NCBI GenBank assembly: GCA_003996215.1
Contig: QJPP01001558.1
Location: 744,379-808,378, forward strand
Length of the DNA stretch: 64,000 nt
Reading direction: 5' to 3'
Origin: Jaltomata sinuosa
Lineage: Eukaryota; Streptophyta; Magnoliopsida; Solanales; Solanaceae
Shown: positions 35,356-46,727 of the stretch, piece after piece
Layout: every line of letters starts with the position of its first letter
How positions within the stretch are numbered: the stretch's first letter is position 1
Translations under genes and position numbers: made by a program
The notes under the pieces: model-generated
Database searches by the model: none
Seen by the model: the letters and a program-made list of their open reading frames with translations, nothing else
What the model was told of the DNA's origin: nothing

Positions 35356-36109
35356 AATATGCATCGATTATCTCACTTTATTTGGCAATTTAGAGAAAGA
35401 AAAAGACTGGATTCTTCGAAGCAAAGATTAGTGATAGAGTTGGTCATTTGTGGACTAAATGAATAATTAAATGTAATACCAAGTAAATTCATAAAAAGTA
35501 AAAAAAAAAATTGGTATGTATTTTTCTCTCTCTATAAATAACAGTTTGATTAAGCTTTCGGGGAAAAAGTAATTCTTTTTAGAAATATTTTAGAAGCTTG
35601 GTCAAAATATAAAATGATTGCTTTAATATTGAAAAAAACAATTTTAAATTAATTAGTCAAATACAAATATTAATCTTCAAAAGTATATTTTTTAAAGATA
35701 TATTTGAGAAAAAGTATTTTTTAAAAGAAATAAATTTTGAAAATCTAGTCTAACATGCTATAAATTATTACATTAAAAAAAACACGAATTTCAATGGACT
35801 ATGTAATAACTTGGGACGAGAAGTTTTTTTTCTTCTTTTTTCTATCTTCTTTATTCATTTTGCGGCAATAGCTAAAATTACCATCACATTTAATGATAGA
35901 ATAGATAAAATCACTTTATGCATAATCAAAAGTTTTGAATAAAAAAAAAATATTGATAGAGAACATTTTTTTCTTAATTTTTCTTATCCGAGATAAAACC
36001 ATGTATCTAGATGCTTTATGCAATGTATCCGAGTGATATATTTAAAAGTAGTGGAAAAAAGAGTAATTAGCTCCTAAAGATGTGTGTTTAATCTAAGTCC
36101 TCCATTATT

Positions 36110-37235
36110 TAAAGGGTAAGGGTCAAATTTAGATTTGAATTATACAAAATGAAATAGATTTGTCCTCCATTAATAGTTAGGGTTAAATATGCTCTCGTTA
36201 TTACTAGTTGGAGACAAATTTACCCTTGAATTATGCATGAACAAAAGAAATTTGACTTTAACTTATTCTTAAACAGAGGATAAATTTGAACTTTTAAGTT
36301 TTTTTAAAAAAATTGTTCATTCTTTCTCTCTTGTTGTGTCACTATACCTCTACCATCAACAAATCTTTCTTCGTTCTACCTCTTTTTATCTTCCTCCACC
36401 ACATAGGGGTCAAATTTATTCCTCTTTTCTCTCCCCACGTCATTACCTCTACCGCTTCGCCCTTTCCTCCTCCTTTGACCCTACACAGCTATACATTTAT
36501 ATTAAAATAGTATTATGTATTGTATGTTTAAGTTATTTAACATATTTACCCCTAGTGTTATAGCTGGTGGTGGGGTGACGGGAAGTGAGAAAGAGAAAGA
36601 GAAGATGGTGGTGGAGTAGACGATGAAAATGGTATCGGGGAGAAATAAGGAGGAAGAAAAAGTAATTGGTAGTAAAAGTAGTGGCGGAAGAAGAGAAAGG
36701 AAGGAAAAAAACATAACTCAAAATTAAAAAGGAAAGGTCAGAAGGGTCAAATTTATCTCTAAATTAAGAGAAAGGTTTAAATTTATCATCTATTTTAAAC
36801 CGTTTAATTATGAATAAGGACAAACTTGTTCTTTTTCGCATTGTTCAGTGACAAATCTGACACTACTCTGTCTGTTCATTTTTACTTGTCACATTTCACT
36901 TTACGAAAGTTAATTTGACTAAACTTCAAAACTAAATTGAAGTAGATTAATTTAATATTTTAAATTTAAAATTAAGATGATCGAAAACTATACGAAAAAT
37001 GTTATAAGTTGCAACCTTTCTCATATTAATATGATGAAAAAATACATCTTAAAATATTGATTAAAGTTTATGCAGTTTGACATCGAAAAGCAAAATAGTG
37101 ACAAGTAAACATAAACAGAAAAAATAATACTACAGTAATAAATAACAATAAGAGCATATTTAACCTTAATTATTACCGAAGGACAAATCAATTTCATTTC
37201 ACGTAATTCAAAAACAAAGTTAATCCTTTAATCAG
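36110..37235. mobile_element. Foldback element split by a nested MITE
   Basis: The left arm has GATTTGTCCTCCATTAATAG then GGTTAAATATGCTCTCGTTA. The right arm, reverse complemented, has GATTTGTCCTTCGGTAATAA then GGTTAAATATGCTCTTATTG. Pairing resumes on the inner side of a MITE at 36864-37128. The central part (36310-36720) is CT/GA-rich and gives rise to spurious open frames on both strands. Confidence 0.65.
36864..37128. mobile_element. CTCTGTCTGTTC-type MITE nested in a foldback
   Basis: TACTCTGTCTGTTCATTTTT at the left and the inverted AACATAAACAGAAAAAATA at the right bound about 265 bp with a typical TTGACTAAACTTCAAAACTA interior. It interrupts the right arm of the surrounding foldback. 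Confidence 0.65.
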
Positions 37236-37264
37236 AGTAAAAACTTAGCACAGTATTACTATCT

Positions 37265-37803
37265 ACTATAATGAATTCTTTTAGTTGAGGCACAAATAAC
37301 AAAAGTTGTGTGAGGTTTCATTACTTTTGTGACACATAAAAAGTGGTTATTTTTATCTATTTTTAAAGCTAAAATAATATTACCAAAAGAGAAAAAGTAT
37401 AAAAAGTATATTTATAGTTGCTATGGATCTCAACATAATAAATTGAATTAAATAAACATAAAAATTCAATAAAAATTTGATCTTAATAAAATTATTTGAA
37501 ATAACATAAATAAAATTATCATATGGCTCAGAATAAGTAACGTTCTGATGAAAAAAAAAATGCTATAAAATATGGATCCCATAATTTACTTTTATTGTAT
37601 TTTTAAAAATATGTATTTAATTCAATTTATTTTGTCAATTGAATTTATATTAGTTCCAAATATATTTTTTCTCTTTTAGTAGTAGTTTTATTCTAGCTTT
37701 AAATAGATAAATAGGTTCACTTTCCATGTGTCACAAAAGTAGTGGAACCTCACACAACTTTTGTTGATTGTGCCTCAACCATAGTAATTTTTTTTTACTA
37801 TAA
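37265..37803. mobile_element. Foldback MITE (about 540 bp)
   Basis: TTAGTTGAGGCACAAATAAC and AAGTTGTGTGAGGTTTCATT on the left pair with the reverse complements of TTGTTGATTGTGCCTCAACC and GTGGAACCTCACACAACTTT on the right. The centre is near 37535. It begins about 30 bp after the preceding foldback. Confidence 0.8.
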
Positions 37804-38639
37804 TAATAAGAGGCTATAACACACCGCTCATGAACGATATATCTGCTTGAGCTATATGCTTATTGAGGTCCACTTTGAAAAATATCTGTTGTAATTTTTT
37901 TTTAATCTACTATACGTAAAAAAATATTATAAATTACAATAATTTACAATCTAAAATATTTTTTAAATTATTGTGATTTATAGTACTTTTTACGTATACT
38001 AAATTAACCAAAAAATAAAATATATTGGGCATGTGCTAGCATGAGCTCCTATGTCTAGTATAAAAATACGTTTTAAATTCTAACTTATTTAATATAAATC
38101 ATGATAAATAAAAAATTACTTTTATTTATTTAATTTAATATTTAAATAAATTATAAATACATGGAAACAATAGTTTTAAGTATGATAAATTATATTAACC
38201 TATTGTTCGATACGAATTGACGCAAATAAATATCAGTAGAACAATATATTTAGTGTAATTTAACAAGTTAAGTCTGAAAAGAGTGGTGTATGTGCTAACT
38301 TACTCTTACTTTGTGAAAGTAAATATGTTATTTTTAATAGACTCTCAGCTCAAAAAACACATAATAAAATTAAATAAAAAAATATAATATATAATAACTA
38401 CATTAATCATAATGAAGAAGAGATTAACAACCAATAATTAATTTAATTACGATCCAAATACTCAACTCGTCTGTTGGTTCTACTCATGTTACCCATCGAA
38501 ATACAGTACGGCTCACCCAATTGATATTCTAGTTACGGAATTTTCAAATTTTTATACCAAATCAAATTTAAACAACCAATATTTAAAATTTAATTTCAAT
38601 TAATTCAGATTTTCATAGAAAAGGAGAATAATACTTCAA
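37804..38639. other. AT-rich intergenic DNA
   Basis: I see no gene. Short words shared with the 28.5-30 kb repeats (AATTATTGTGATTTATAG) occur near 37965, suggesting more decayed copies of the same family. Confidence 0.4.
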
Positions 38640-39795
38640 CTATAAGGGGTCATTTAGTTTGAAGATAAATTATGTTGAGATTGATTATATTGAGAATTTG
38701 AGACTAGTTATAGAAAATTAGTTACCCTGATATTATTTTTATTGACTGTTAAGTAAAAATAATATGCATTGCATAATTTTTATTAAAAGATTAATTTATT
38801 TATAAAAATACCTTCTATTTTATTTAGTGGAATTTATTTTTGAAGAATCTCGAAAGTGTTTTTATCATTTTTATAGTATATTCTGAGATAAGTAATTTCA
38901 ATATTATTATTCCACTCTCTGATAGCAACAATAACAACAACAACAACAATAATATACCCAATATATTCCACTCTCCAATAAAAATAAACTATATCAATAA
39001 TAATTAGTACTATTTTTTAGGGGTGTGCGTCGGTTCGATTCTGCTTTGTATATTATCGGTTCGGTTTATCGGTTTTCGATTTGTCAACATGCAAAATCAA
39101 TAACCAAACCAATAAGATATTCGTTATCGATTTTCGATTAATCGGTTCTTAACAATTCGATTTTCGATTTAACCGATAAGAAAATACTTCTATAATTTTT
39201 TTTGCTTTCTCTTATTCTCATCTACATATATACACTACCTTAATGTATAAAAGTCTATACAAATTACAAGTATAAGCAAATTAAAACACATTATTACTAA
39301 AACAAAATTATTTTCTTTCTTGTTAACTAGCAAACTTGAATGCAGTAGCAACGCTAGCACTGATAGGTAGAACTCACCAAACCAACGTTTTTAGAAAGAA
39401 AACAATACTGAGGCAACAACTATAAAATGCAAAAATATAATAGGGTATATATTTAAAATCTAAAGACACTATTATAATTATGGATAAAAATATAGTTCAA
39501 TATAATCTTATTGAGTTATCGGTTTAACCATTAACAAAAACCTTAAAATCGAAATCGAATCGATAGCCCAATAATTTTTTTTACAAAACCGTTAAAAATT
39601 CGTTAAACCAATAACTCAATATCGATAAATAAATAATATTTTTATCGATTCGATTTATTGGTTAAATCGGTTTTTGGACACCCCTACTAATTTTGATATA
39701 AATCGTCTCAAAATTGATAACTAAAATGAAGATTAAATAATATTAAATTTTTCCCCAAAACTATCGATGGTTATCCAACCAAACGACTCGTAAAT
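38640..39795. mobile_element. Decayed hAT-type element, split by another hAT element
   Basis: The left end AAGGGGTCATTTAGTTTG is mirrored by the right end CCAACCAAACGACTCG near 39775-39791. The middle is interrupted at 39018-39686. A short CAACAACAACAACAAT run with ATATACCCAAT near 38930-38970 looks like the reversed tail of a TS SINE. Confidence 0.5.
39018..39686. mobile_element. hAT-type non-autonomous element with TAGGGGTG ends and 8-bp target duplication
   Basis: The left end TAGGGGTGTGCGTCGGTTCG and the right end GGACACCCCTA are inverted. The flanks are ctattttt and ctaatttt, a 7/8 match and the length expected for hAT. The subterminal regions are rich in CGGTT, TCGATT and AACCGAT words. 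669 bp, non-coding. Related scraps are at about 51755-51935, 60085-60232 and 60775-60930. Confidence 0.75.
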
Positions 39796-39999
39796 GTGGT
39801 ACTCTGCATTATCCTCTAAACGGCTCCAATTATTGTCGTTTTGTCCAACCGGTCGCTGTCCATTGAAAAGCTCATATTCAACCTCCACTCTCGGGTTAAC
39901 TATTAACCATGGTTACTTTAACCAGACTCACAATGTATTTTCCTAATTACACCTCAAACCTTCCACTTATTTACAATCCGACTATCATCTTCTCCCTGC

Positions 40000-40006
40000 T
40001 ATAAAT
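40000..40006 (+). promoter_or_regulatory. Probable TATA box of the serine-rich protein gene
   Basis: TATAAAT lies 114 nt upstream of the ATG at 40120. A start about 30 nt downstream would give a 5' UTR near 90 nt. Confidence 0.5.
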
Positions 40007-40119
40007 TTACCCTTCGAGACTCGCTAGGTTTGCCAAACTGAAAAGCCTTAGGGCACTATAGAAGATAGGAGATCTATACAAACAGAAATTGTTTATATAG
40101 ATCTCAAAGTTGAGCTACA

Positions 40120-40734
40120 ATGGCGACGAATTCCTCTAGAAGGCCGAGTGCACCGGTGTTACTCAGATCGGCGTTTGAGAGGTCTATCTCACCAACCGGC
40201 CGGTTCTGTAACACCACGACGGCGACTGATGTGACGTCGTTCGCTTCTTACACCAATTCCAGCTTTTATTCGTCTCCGTCGACCGGGTGTTTCAACCGAT
40301 CGGCTTCTCCGACGCGCGTGAATCTCCACGCTCTGGCGCCGGTGAATTCTGCGCCTAGCGTTAGATTCTCAATCGACAGATCCATATCTCCTCGCCGATC
40401 CATGGCGGTGTCTCAACGTGATCAGGTGGTCCGAAAGCAGATCCCGAAGAGGACGTGCTTATGCTCTCCTACGACGCATCCTGGTTCGTTCAGGTGTAGT
40501 ATGCATAAGAATATGAAGAATACTCCTTCGATTTCGTATTCGCCTAGCCGATTGAATGCTAGGAGATCGGCGATGACGAATTCGCTGGTGCGTATTTGTT
40601 CTGTTGAAGGTGATTTAGTGAAGCGTGCTTTGGCAGCTCTTATTAGGCCATCTTCGCATCATCAGAGACGGCGAGGTGACTTTCAACCGCGTCCTAGCCG
40701 GCTTTCCAGAATGTCCAAAGCAGATGACCTGTGA
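40120..40734 (+). CDS. Serine-rich protein-like, single exon
   Basis: This 204-residue protein belongs to a plant-specific family usually annotated serine-rich protein-related; its molecular function is not established. The start MATNSSRRPSAPVLLRSAFE is followed by a serine/threonine/arginine/proline-rich region (residues about 10-105) with repeated SISP and SASPT motifs, resembling possible phosphorylation sites. The diagnostic block CLCSPTTHPGSFRCSMHK sits near residues 111-128 and is what identifies the family. A basic stretch (HHQRRRGDFQPRPSRLSRM) near the C-terminus precedes the stop. There is no signal peptide or membrane segment. GC content is clearly higher than in the flanks, as expected for a real gene, and a good TATA box stands upstream. 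It is intronless, like its relatives. Confidence in the family is high and in any function low. Confidence 0.93.
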   Translation: MATNSSRRPSAPVLLRSAFERSISPTGRFCNTTTATDVTSFASYTNSSFYSSPSTGCFNRSASPTRVNLHALAPVNSAPSVRFSIDRSISPRRSMAVSQRDQVVRKQIPKRTCLCSPTTHPGSFRCSMHKNMKNTPSISYSPSRLNARRSAMTNSLVRICSVEGDLVKRALAALIRPSSHHQRRRGDFQPRPSRLSRMSKADDL

Positions 40735-42427
40735 AATTTTTTCCGATTCCGTGGTTAACAGGTTGGTGATTTTCATCTATTATCTGAAGCTCATCGCATG
40801 AGAGTTTTCCGGCGGTGGCGTCTGATCCTGGCTGCGGTTCCTTACTACTCCGGCGAAATGGAAAGAAGCTATGGCAATTTTGATGCAGTATGGAAGTAGT
40901 AGAATTCTCCCTTGTACATATATGGTTTTGTTGCAGTAACTGATTGCAATTGAAGGAAGGACAATTTGGACTTTTAAAATCCATTTAAACAGATTAAAAA
41001 TTAAAAAAATGATAATATGGGATTCAAAACTTCGATTAAATTTGAATTAACACATCATGAGAAATTTGTGTGGACTTTTTTGGTGTTTGATGGAGTGGCG
41101 TGACCTGTTTCGCTTTGTGTTCATTCGCAGCCTTTGTGTTTTCCGTCGTGTTTGGTGTTCACCGTTCCGTCATGCAATGGCGTTTCCCGTTCGTTCGTTC
41201 GCCGTGTATGCGTTCGTCGTGTTTTGGCATCTGTGCGTGTTCGAGGTATTTTATTTTTATTATTTATTTTCTAATTAATTTTATTTACGTATTTATTTAC
41301 TTATATATTTGCTAGTTGAATTTATTAATGTTTTTATTTGGTGTCTTTGTTTCAGGTTTGGCAATTGACGTAATGTATAATTCAAATTCTCGGACTAATG
41401 GAGAGTCGATGCCGTGTACGTATGTAACAACAGATCTTCCTAATTTTTGCCTTGTCTTGGAATCACGGAGGGAGATTGAAAATGAATGCTAAATTCAAGT
41501 GGGACATTGGAACTTACTGGACAAAGTAAAGGATCATGAAATGAACATAAGAGGCATCTTGTGATTAAAAAAAGACATAATACATTAACGGACATTAAAA
41601 CTTGGGCGCGGCTGGCAAGTAAATATTCTAATGTTGACAATGTAGATCTAGATATCTCAACTCATCTTCTAACTGAGATTATGCATTATAAAACGAAAAT
41701 AATACTCTTAGTAAATGCTAAAAGGGAAATCTCCATTAGTGAAAGCAAGTCATTCTTTTATTTACGTATTTTATTTATTTACTAGTTGAATTTATTAATA
41801 TTTTTTTTTTTGGGTTTCCTTGTTTCAGGTTTGGCAATTGGCGTAATGTAATTCAAATTCTCGGACTACTGGAGAGTCGATGCCGTGTACGTATATACAA
41901 CAGACCTTCGTAATTTTTGCCTTGTCTTGGAGTCGCGGAGGGAGATTGAAAATGAATCTTAAAATTCAAGAGAGACATTGGAACTTACTGGACAAAGTAA
42001 AGGATCATGAATCATGAAATGAACATAGGAGGAATCTTGTGATTACAATAATAATAATCAAAATAATAGTAAAGGCTAAAAGGAGAAATAATAATTTGGA
42101 AATTTAAATGGGAGACAGGCTGGATGGCGGTGGGTATGGCCTAGTTAGGATGCCAGTGGTCCTAAGCGTGAACTTTCCCGAATATTGTTAACAGCTAATT
42201 TGGACATTTTAGAAGTCACGTTATGATGACTAAATTGGCTGGAGGTTAGTTGGCATATTATTGAGGGAGAGATAGAAAATGAGGAAGGAGTCCAAAAAGG
42301 GAGGTCCCGAGTAGTTTCTACTTCATGATCCGGTTCCTTTTTGTTCATATTTGTTCACAATCCTATTCAATATTCATGGACGAATCCACCCTTGAAAAAT
42401 ATATAATACCAAACACTTGTGAATAAG
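40735..42427. other. 3' flank of the serine-rich gene with a duplicated segment
   Basis: The 3' UTR presumably covers the first few hundred bases. A GC-richer patch at about 41080-41250 ends in a donor-like CGAG/GTATTT, followed by an acceptor-like TTTGTTTCAG at about 41355, so a spliced 3' UTR or a separate non-coding transcript is possible. No protein-like frame is seen. Confidence 0.4.
41279..42047 (+). repeat. Direct duplication, about 290 bp, period about 477 bp
   Basis: Copy 1 (41279-41567) and copy 2 (41756-42047) share GTTTCAGGTTTGGCAATTG, ATGCCGTGTACGTAT, AATTTTTGCCTTGTCTTGGA and GACATTGGAACTTACTGGAC in the same order, with about a dozen differences and small indels. The 188 bp between them is unique. 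Confidence 0.9.
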
Positions 42428-42505
42428 TGATACAAAAAAGTCATAAGGACTAGGGAGTTACGTGAATGATACAAAAAAGTCATAAGGACTAGGGAGTTAC
42501 GCGAA
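42428..42505 (+). repeat. 39-bp tandem duplication
   Basis: Two adjacent copies of a unit beginning TGATACAAAAAAGTCATAAG (starts 42428 and 42467) differ at about one position. Confidence 0.9.
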
Positions 42506-42714
42506 TACAACTACATCCTAGGCTGTTCTTTCACACTTTAATTTTATCCTGAATAACAGACAACATAGACTTGACGAGAGAAAAAATGATTATTAATCTA
42601 AACACAACACCATTGGAATGGGACTCCATTTGGGTAATGTCAAATAATTTTACTTTTCCATTAATTTTTTTTGCAAGAAATCTACAATTGTTTATCTCTA
42701 AAGTAACATTCTTA

Positions 42715-45270
42715 TTTTTTTTTTGGTAAATAAACTGATTTTCATTATCAAAGTAATCATTGTACAGCTCAAGAAAAGGATGACTGATAGACATACATAC
42801 CCACAACCATCAAGCATAAATAGACATCAGAAAAACCTCAACGGCCAGTTATTACAACTAATCAGGATAGCAATTATAGTCCTCCAACCAACATGCAATT
42901 TGACTCTTCTTGGGAGCCTTGGCATGTATTTCCTAGATAATTCGCCTAATGATCTTGGCGGTGGTTTATTTTTTGTTTTGAAAGATTTTACAGTTCTTCT
43001 CTCTCCACGCATGGTAATGCAGCTAGGAGCATTCTATACACCTCATCCTTAGGAGTTTTACCTTTTAGCATACTTCTCAGCCCAACATAATTCTGCATCC
43101 CGGTGTTTAGGTTCTCTTGCAATGGTATCCAAAGAAGTAGTTTCTTCTATATTGTTGCTGAAACATCACAAACAAAATAGATGTGCTATGGTTTCATTCT
43201 CTTGTTCACGTAGGGGGACACATGCTCATTTGTTACTTTCCATTTAACCAACTTATTTCTGTTTGATAGCCTCCCTAGTGCAGCTAATCTGAGGATAAAG
43301 ATCCACCTGGGTAAACCAAGATTATTGCAGACCAGCTTTCTCCACCTTACTTTCTGGAATTGTCCTCTCATCTTGATATACAATTGCTTTGTAGAAAACT
43401 TTTCCATGGTCATCACAGTAGTCATGTCATATCCTACTACTTGAAAATATTTTGTGGCATCGAGAAGAAGGTTCCCGTTTCTCCCATAGTAGCAATGGAT
43501 CCATCTCACTCAAAGTTTATCCTTTTTAGTGCACAAATTCCACAATAATTTCCCAATTGCAGCCTTGTTCCAGACAGCTACATCAAGAATGTTCAAACCT
43601 CCTGCGACTTTAGGATAACACACTCTATCCCAAGCAAAGAGGGCCTTTTCGACAATTCTGTCCCTCCTGACCATAAGAAATTTCGGCAGGTTGCCTCAAT
43701 GACCTTTACTACCTTTTTGGGCATTTTGGATCATCTGTTGGAGAGTGTTATCAGTTAAGGGGTTAAAACCATTACTTGTTCCAACAATGTCTTCATCTAA
43801 TGGTGAGGGTGTTGTAGCCTTACTGGCTGATTTACCCTTCACTTTAGTCCATCCAAAGCTATTTTGAACATTCGCAATTTCCTTAGGGCCTACAAACCTT
43901 GTATTCATAGGTTGTTCATTGCCCTTAGGTTGCTGCACTACTTGGTTCTCAACTAGTTTATCATCCTTATTCTGCCAGGTTTGTTTATTCTTCTTAGTCA
44001 CTGGTTTAGAGGGAGGAGGACCTGCTTTGGTAGATTTGCTTATCAAGGGGTGGGTTCTGTTTAGCTTGGCACACATGACCATTTGACAACATGTGGGGCA
44101 ATACAGGGGCTTCCATTCATAGCTCACTGGTTGAGCAAAGACCTCACCAATAGGGCTCAATACCTGCACCTCATTGGGGAGGGGAATAGTAACATTCATC
44201 TCCACCAACACTCGAGCATATGAGATTTTCTCCATATTAGTGGTGCAATCATCAGCACAAATTGGTAAGCCCAGGCCACTTGCAATACGGCTTAGAGAGT
44301 TTAATCCCCAACAGTGAAAATGAAGGGTGGGGAATTTCACCCAAATTGGAATCATCTTCAAAACCTCATCGTTGAAATTGAAATTAGCATTCCATGGTTT
44401 AACAATGGCTAGTTTGTTGTTGATCACGTGCGGCCCTGTCATCAAGATATCGTCTCTATCTCTAACACTGTGGAATTTGAGTACAAAGTACCCATTATTG
44501 TGATAGTATATTTTGGGTTTATGCTCAAAATTTTTCTGACTTTCTATGAATCTAGCAATAGCCGCAATCGTCGGGTCTGCCCCATTACATATAATATCAT
44601 TGTTGCCTTCCATTGTTCAGAATCTTTCTCAATTTCCTCCTTATCGAGATGAACTAGCTTTGTCCCATCTTTAAGAACAGGAGAAAGTACCTGAGTTCCA
44701 TGCCTTTTGATGCCATCTTGTTGCTTTCAAACAAGTTAACCCAAGGTTTGGTCGTCATATTTGCTGGTTGCAAATTAAGTTTTCTCTGTACTCCTAGGAA
44801 CCTTCTTACACTGTTCCGTTGGTGTCTCCACCATATGGGTTGAGTTTGATTTGCCTTGTTCTATTTGTGCGACCATTCCACTGGTTGAGATCTGCGACGT
44901 GTCACTCCATTGCATCGGAGTTGACTGTTCCATTGGTGAATTAACTAGTGAGTTTGAGATTTGACCAGCAATGCCTCTTGGGCCTGATAATAGAGCAGAT
45001 ACCCTCATTTCTGTAGTCATTGGAGGAGTAATTACAACACCCATTGATGCTAGTATTGATGCCTTCGCAAGTCTACTACCAGTTTCATTGAGCTCAGCAA
45101 CAGTGTTCTTCCCGTTCTTGCCATCCTTGCGTGGATTAGCCTTCACCTGTATCTCAGAGGGTTGGATCTTCTTAGCATTTTTTCCGGCCTCTCGTCATGC
45201 CGAAGCGGCGTACGCGAGTTTCACCACTAATGTTGTGAAACTCTTGTTGTTCATGCCTGAACTATATCTG
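42715..45270 (-). pseudogene. L1-type LINE, internally deleted and frameshifted
   Basis: On the minus strand, an ORF1-like protein with a DUF4283 domain is broken. Its N-terminal part (45146-44775) and main part (44613-43696, 305 codons, containing IPIWVKFPTLHFHCWGLNSL and the SYARVLVEMNVTIPLPNEVQ region) are joined by a frameshifted stretch that still encodes a recognisable WVNLFESNKMASKGMEL. The cysteine cluster YCPTCC is altered. Directly after ORF1 comes only the C-terminal end of ORF2: KVAGGLNILDVAVWNKAAIG, then a reverse-transcriptase zinc-binding-like region (43509-43186) in which a Trp codon has become TGA, and a tail to about 42740. The endonuclease and polymerase core are absent. 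A run of ten T (42715-42724) is the poly(A) tail on the element strand. Confidence 0.8.
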
Positions 45271-45384
45271 AGATAATTCTTTTTATAAGATGGATTTGAA
45301 TCAATTCCTCTACATAACACATTCATCTAGTAAGAAGATTGTTGTCCTAGAAAAGACATGATAAAGTTTCTTGGAAGATTTTAT

Positions 45385-45790
45385 GAAGTTGTTTAGAGTC
45401 TAGAGGTGTTTCTGAGACTTACATTAAGACAATAAGGACATGTACGATGGAATGAAAAATCCAGGTAAGAACAATGAGAGGTGATTCAAAACACTTTTCG
45501 ATCATGATGGGGTTGCACTAGGGATCAATCCTTAATATGTTTTCATATGCCTTAGTGATGGACGAATAAATGCGATATATTTAAGGAGAGGTGTCGTGAT
45601 GTATGGTATTTGCTAATGACATTATTGATCGACGAAACGTGTGGTGGAGTTACCAAAAGGTTGAAAGTTTGGAGACGGACCCTAAAATCTAAAAGTTTCA
45701 GATTAAGCAGGAACAAAATGGAGTGACATAACACATGAAACATATGTTGAAGTGAAGATCAATATGCAGTCATGGCTTATTTAGAAAATG
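45385..45790 (+). pseudogene. RTE-type LINE reverse transcriptase fragment
   Basis: Translating across frames gives landmark pieces of plant RTE reverse transcriptase: VRTMRGDSKHF-like, GLH followed by a stop where Gln is normal, SYALVMDE, and CMVFAND, in which the catalytic FADD motif has become FAND. Frameshifts separate it from a later LSRNKM-like block. It is on the strand opposite to the neighbouring L1 and is cut at 45799 by a hAT element. Confidence 0.7.
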
Positions 45791-45799
45791 AGTCGTGAC

Positions 45800-46727
45800 T
45801 AGGGGTGAACAAAATCGAATCGCAAACCGAATTAAACCATAAACCAAACCGAACCGCAAAAAAAATCCGACTAGTGATTTGGTTTGACTTGGTTTGGTGT
45901 TGGAAAAAAAACCCGACTATAATTGGTTTGATTTGATTTTAACTAAAAAAAGTCAAACTGAACCGAACCAACCCGATATTACAATATATACTATTTTTAA
46001 AAATATTTTATACATTAAAATATTTATTGTGATGTAATTTATAAATATTTCTTAAATTTTTCATAGTTTTTATCTTTCAACATATTATTTCAAGTTTAAA
46101 GTTAGAATTTTAAATGGTCCAATAAGTTTTTATAACCTATAGATATTAGTAACTCAAATAAAGCTCAAATCAATACTAATGCTAACAAAAATTATTCAAT
46201 TCAACACTAGGAATGACAATCATGTTAGATATCTACTCTTTAATTTTGCATAAATACATAAACTAATTTTATTTTTTTGTTTAATATTTAGTCATGTAGT
46301 TAATACTTATTAGACTAATTTTAGTATGATTTGATACTTTTAAATTATGATTATTTTTATAATGGCTTATTAATATGCAATATTTTATTTTATGCGATTT
46401 CATTATTTTTTTGATTGAATATTTTATTAATGTCATCACTCATTTATATATTGTATTTTTTTTAAGAAATACCTTAGATAGTTGTGTCTTGCTAGGACTA
46501 AAGAAATATTTATAGCACAAGTTAATTATATATTTATATGAAGACTTTACCGGAAAAAAACCCCCGAAATAACCCAAAAAACTCGAGAAAACCGAAATAA
46601 CCCGGAAAAACCCGAGATTGAAAAACCCGACTTTTATTGGTTTGGTTTATAAATTTAATAACCCAACACTAATGGTTTGATTTGGTTTTTAAAAAAATCA
46701 AACCAACCCGGTCCATGTACACCCCTA
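45800..46727. mobile_element. hAT-type non-autonomous element with perfect 8-bp target duplication
   Basis: The 928-bp element starts TAGGGGTGAACAAAATCG and ends GTCCATGTACACCCCTA. Both sides carry gtcgtgac (45792-45799 and 46728-46735), the 8-bp duplication expected for hAT. Subterminal regions are crowded with AACCGAACC, CCCGA and GGTTTGGTTT words. The core is AT-rich and non-coding. It inserted in or beside the RTE fragment, so it is younger. An inverted relative is at about 50665-51350. Confidence 0.9.

Noticed and set aside
36313..36721. Overlapping Ser/Pro/Leu-rich open frames on both strands
   Set aside because: They come from CT/GA-rich simple sequence in the centre of a foldback element.
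40694..40984. 96-codon minus-strand frame overlapping the end of the serine-rich gene
   Set aside because: It overlaps real coding sequence antisense, has no recognisable domain, and lies in the presumed 3' UTR.
41057..41315. Two overlapping Phe/Cys/Val-rich frames downstream of the serine-rich gene
   Set aside because: Composition follows a local T/G/C-rich patch; nothing protein-like beyond hydrophobicity, and the two frames contradict each other.
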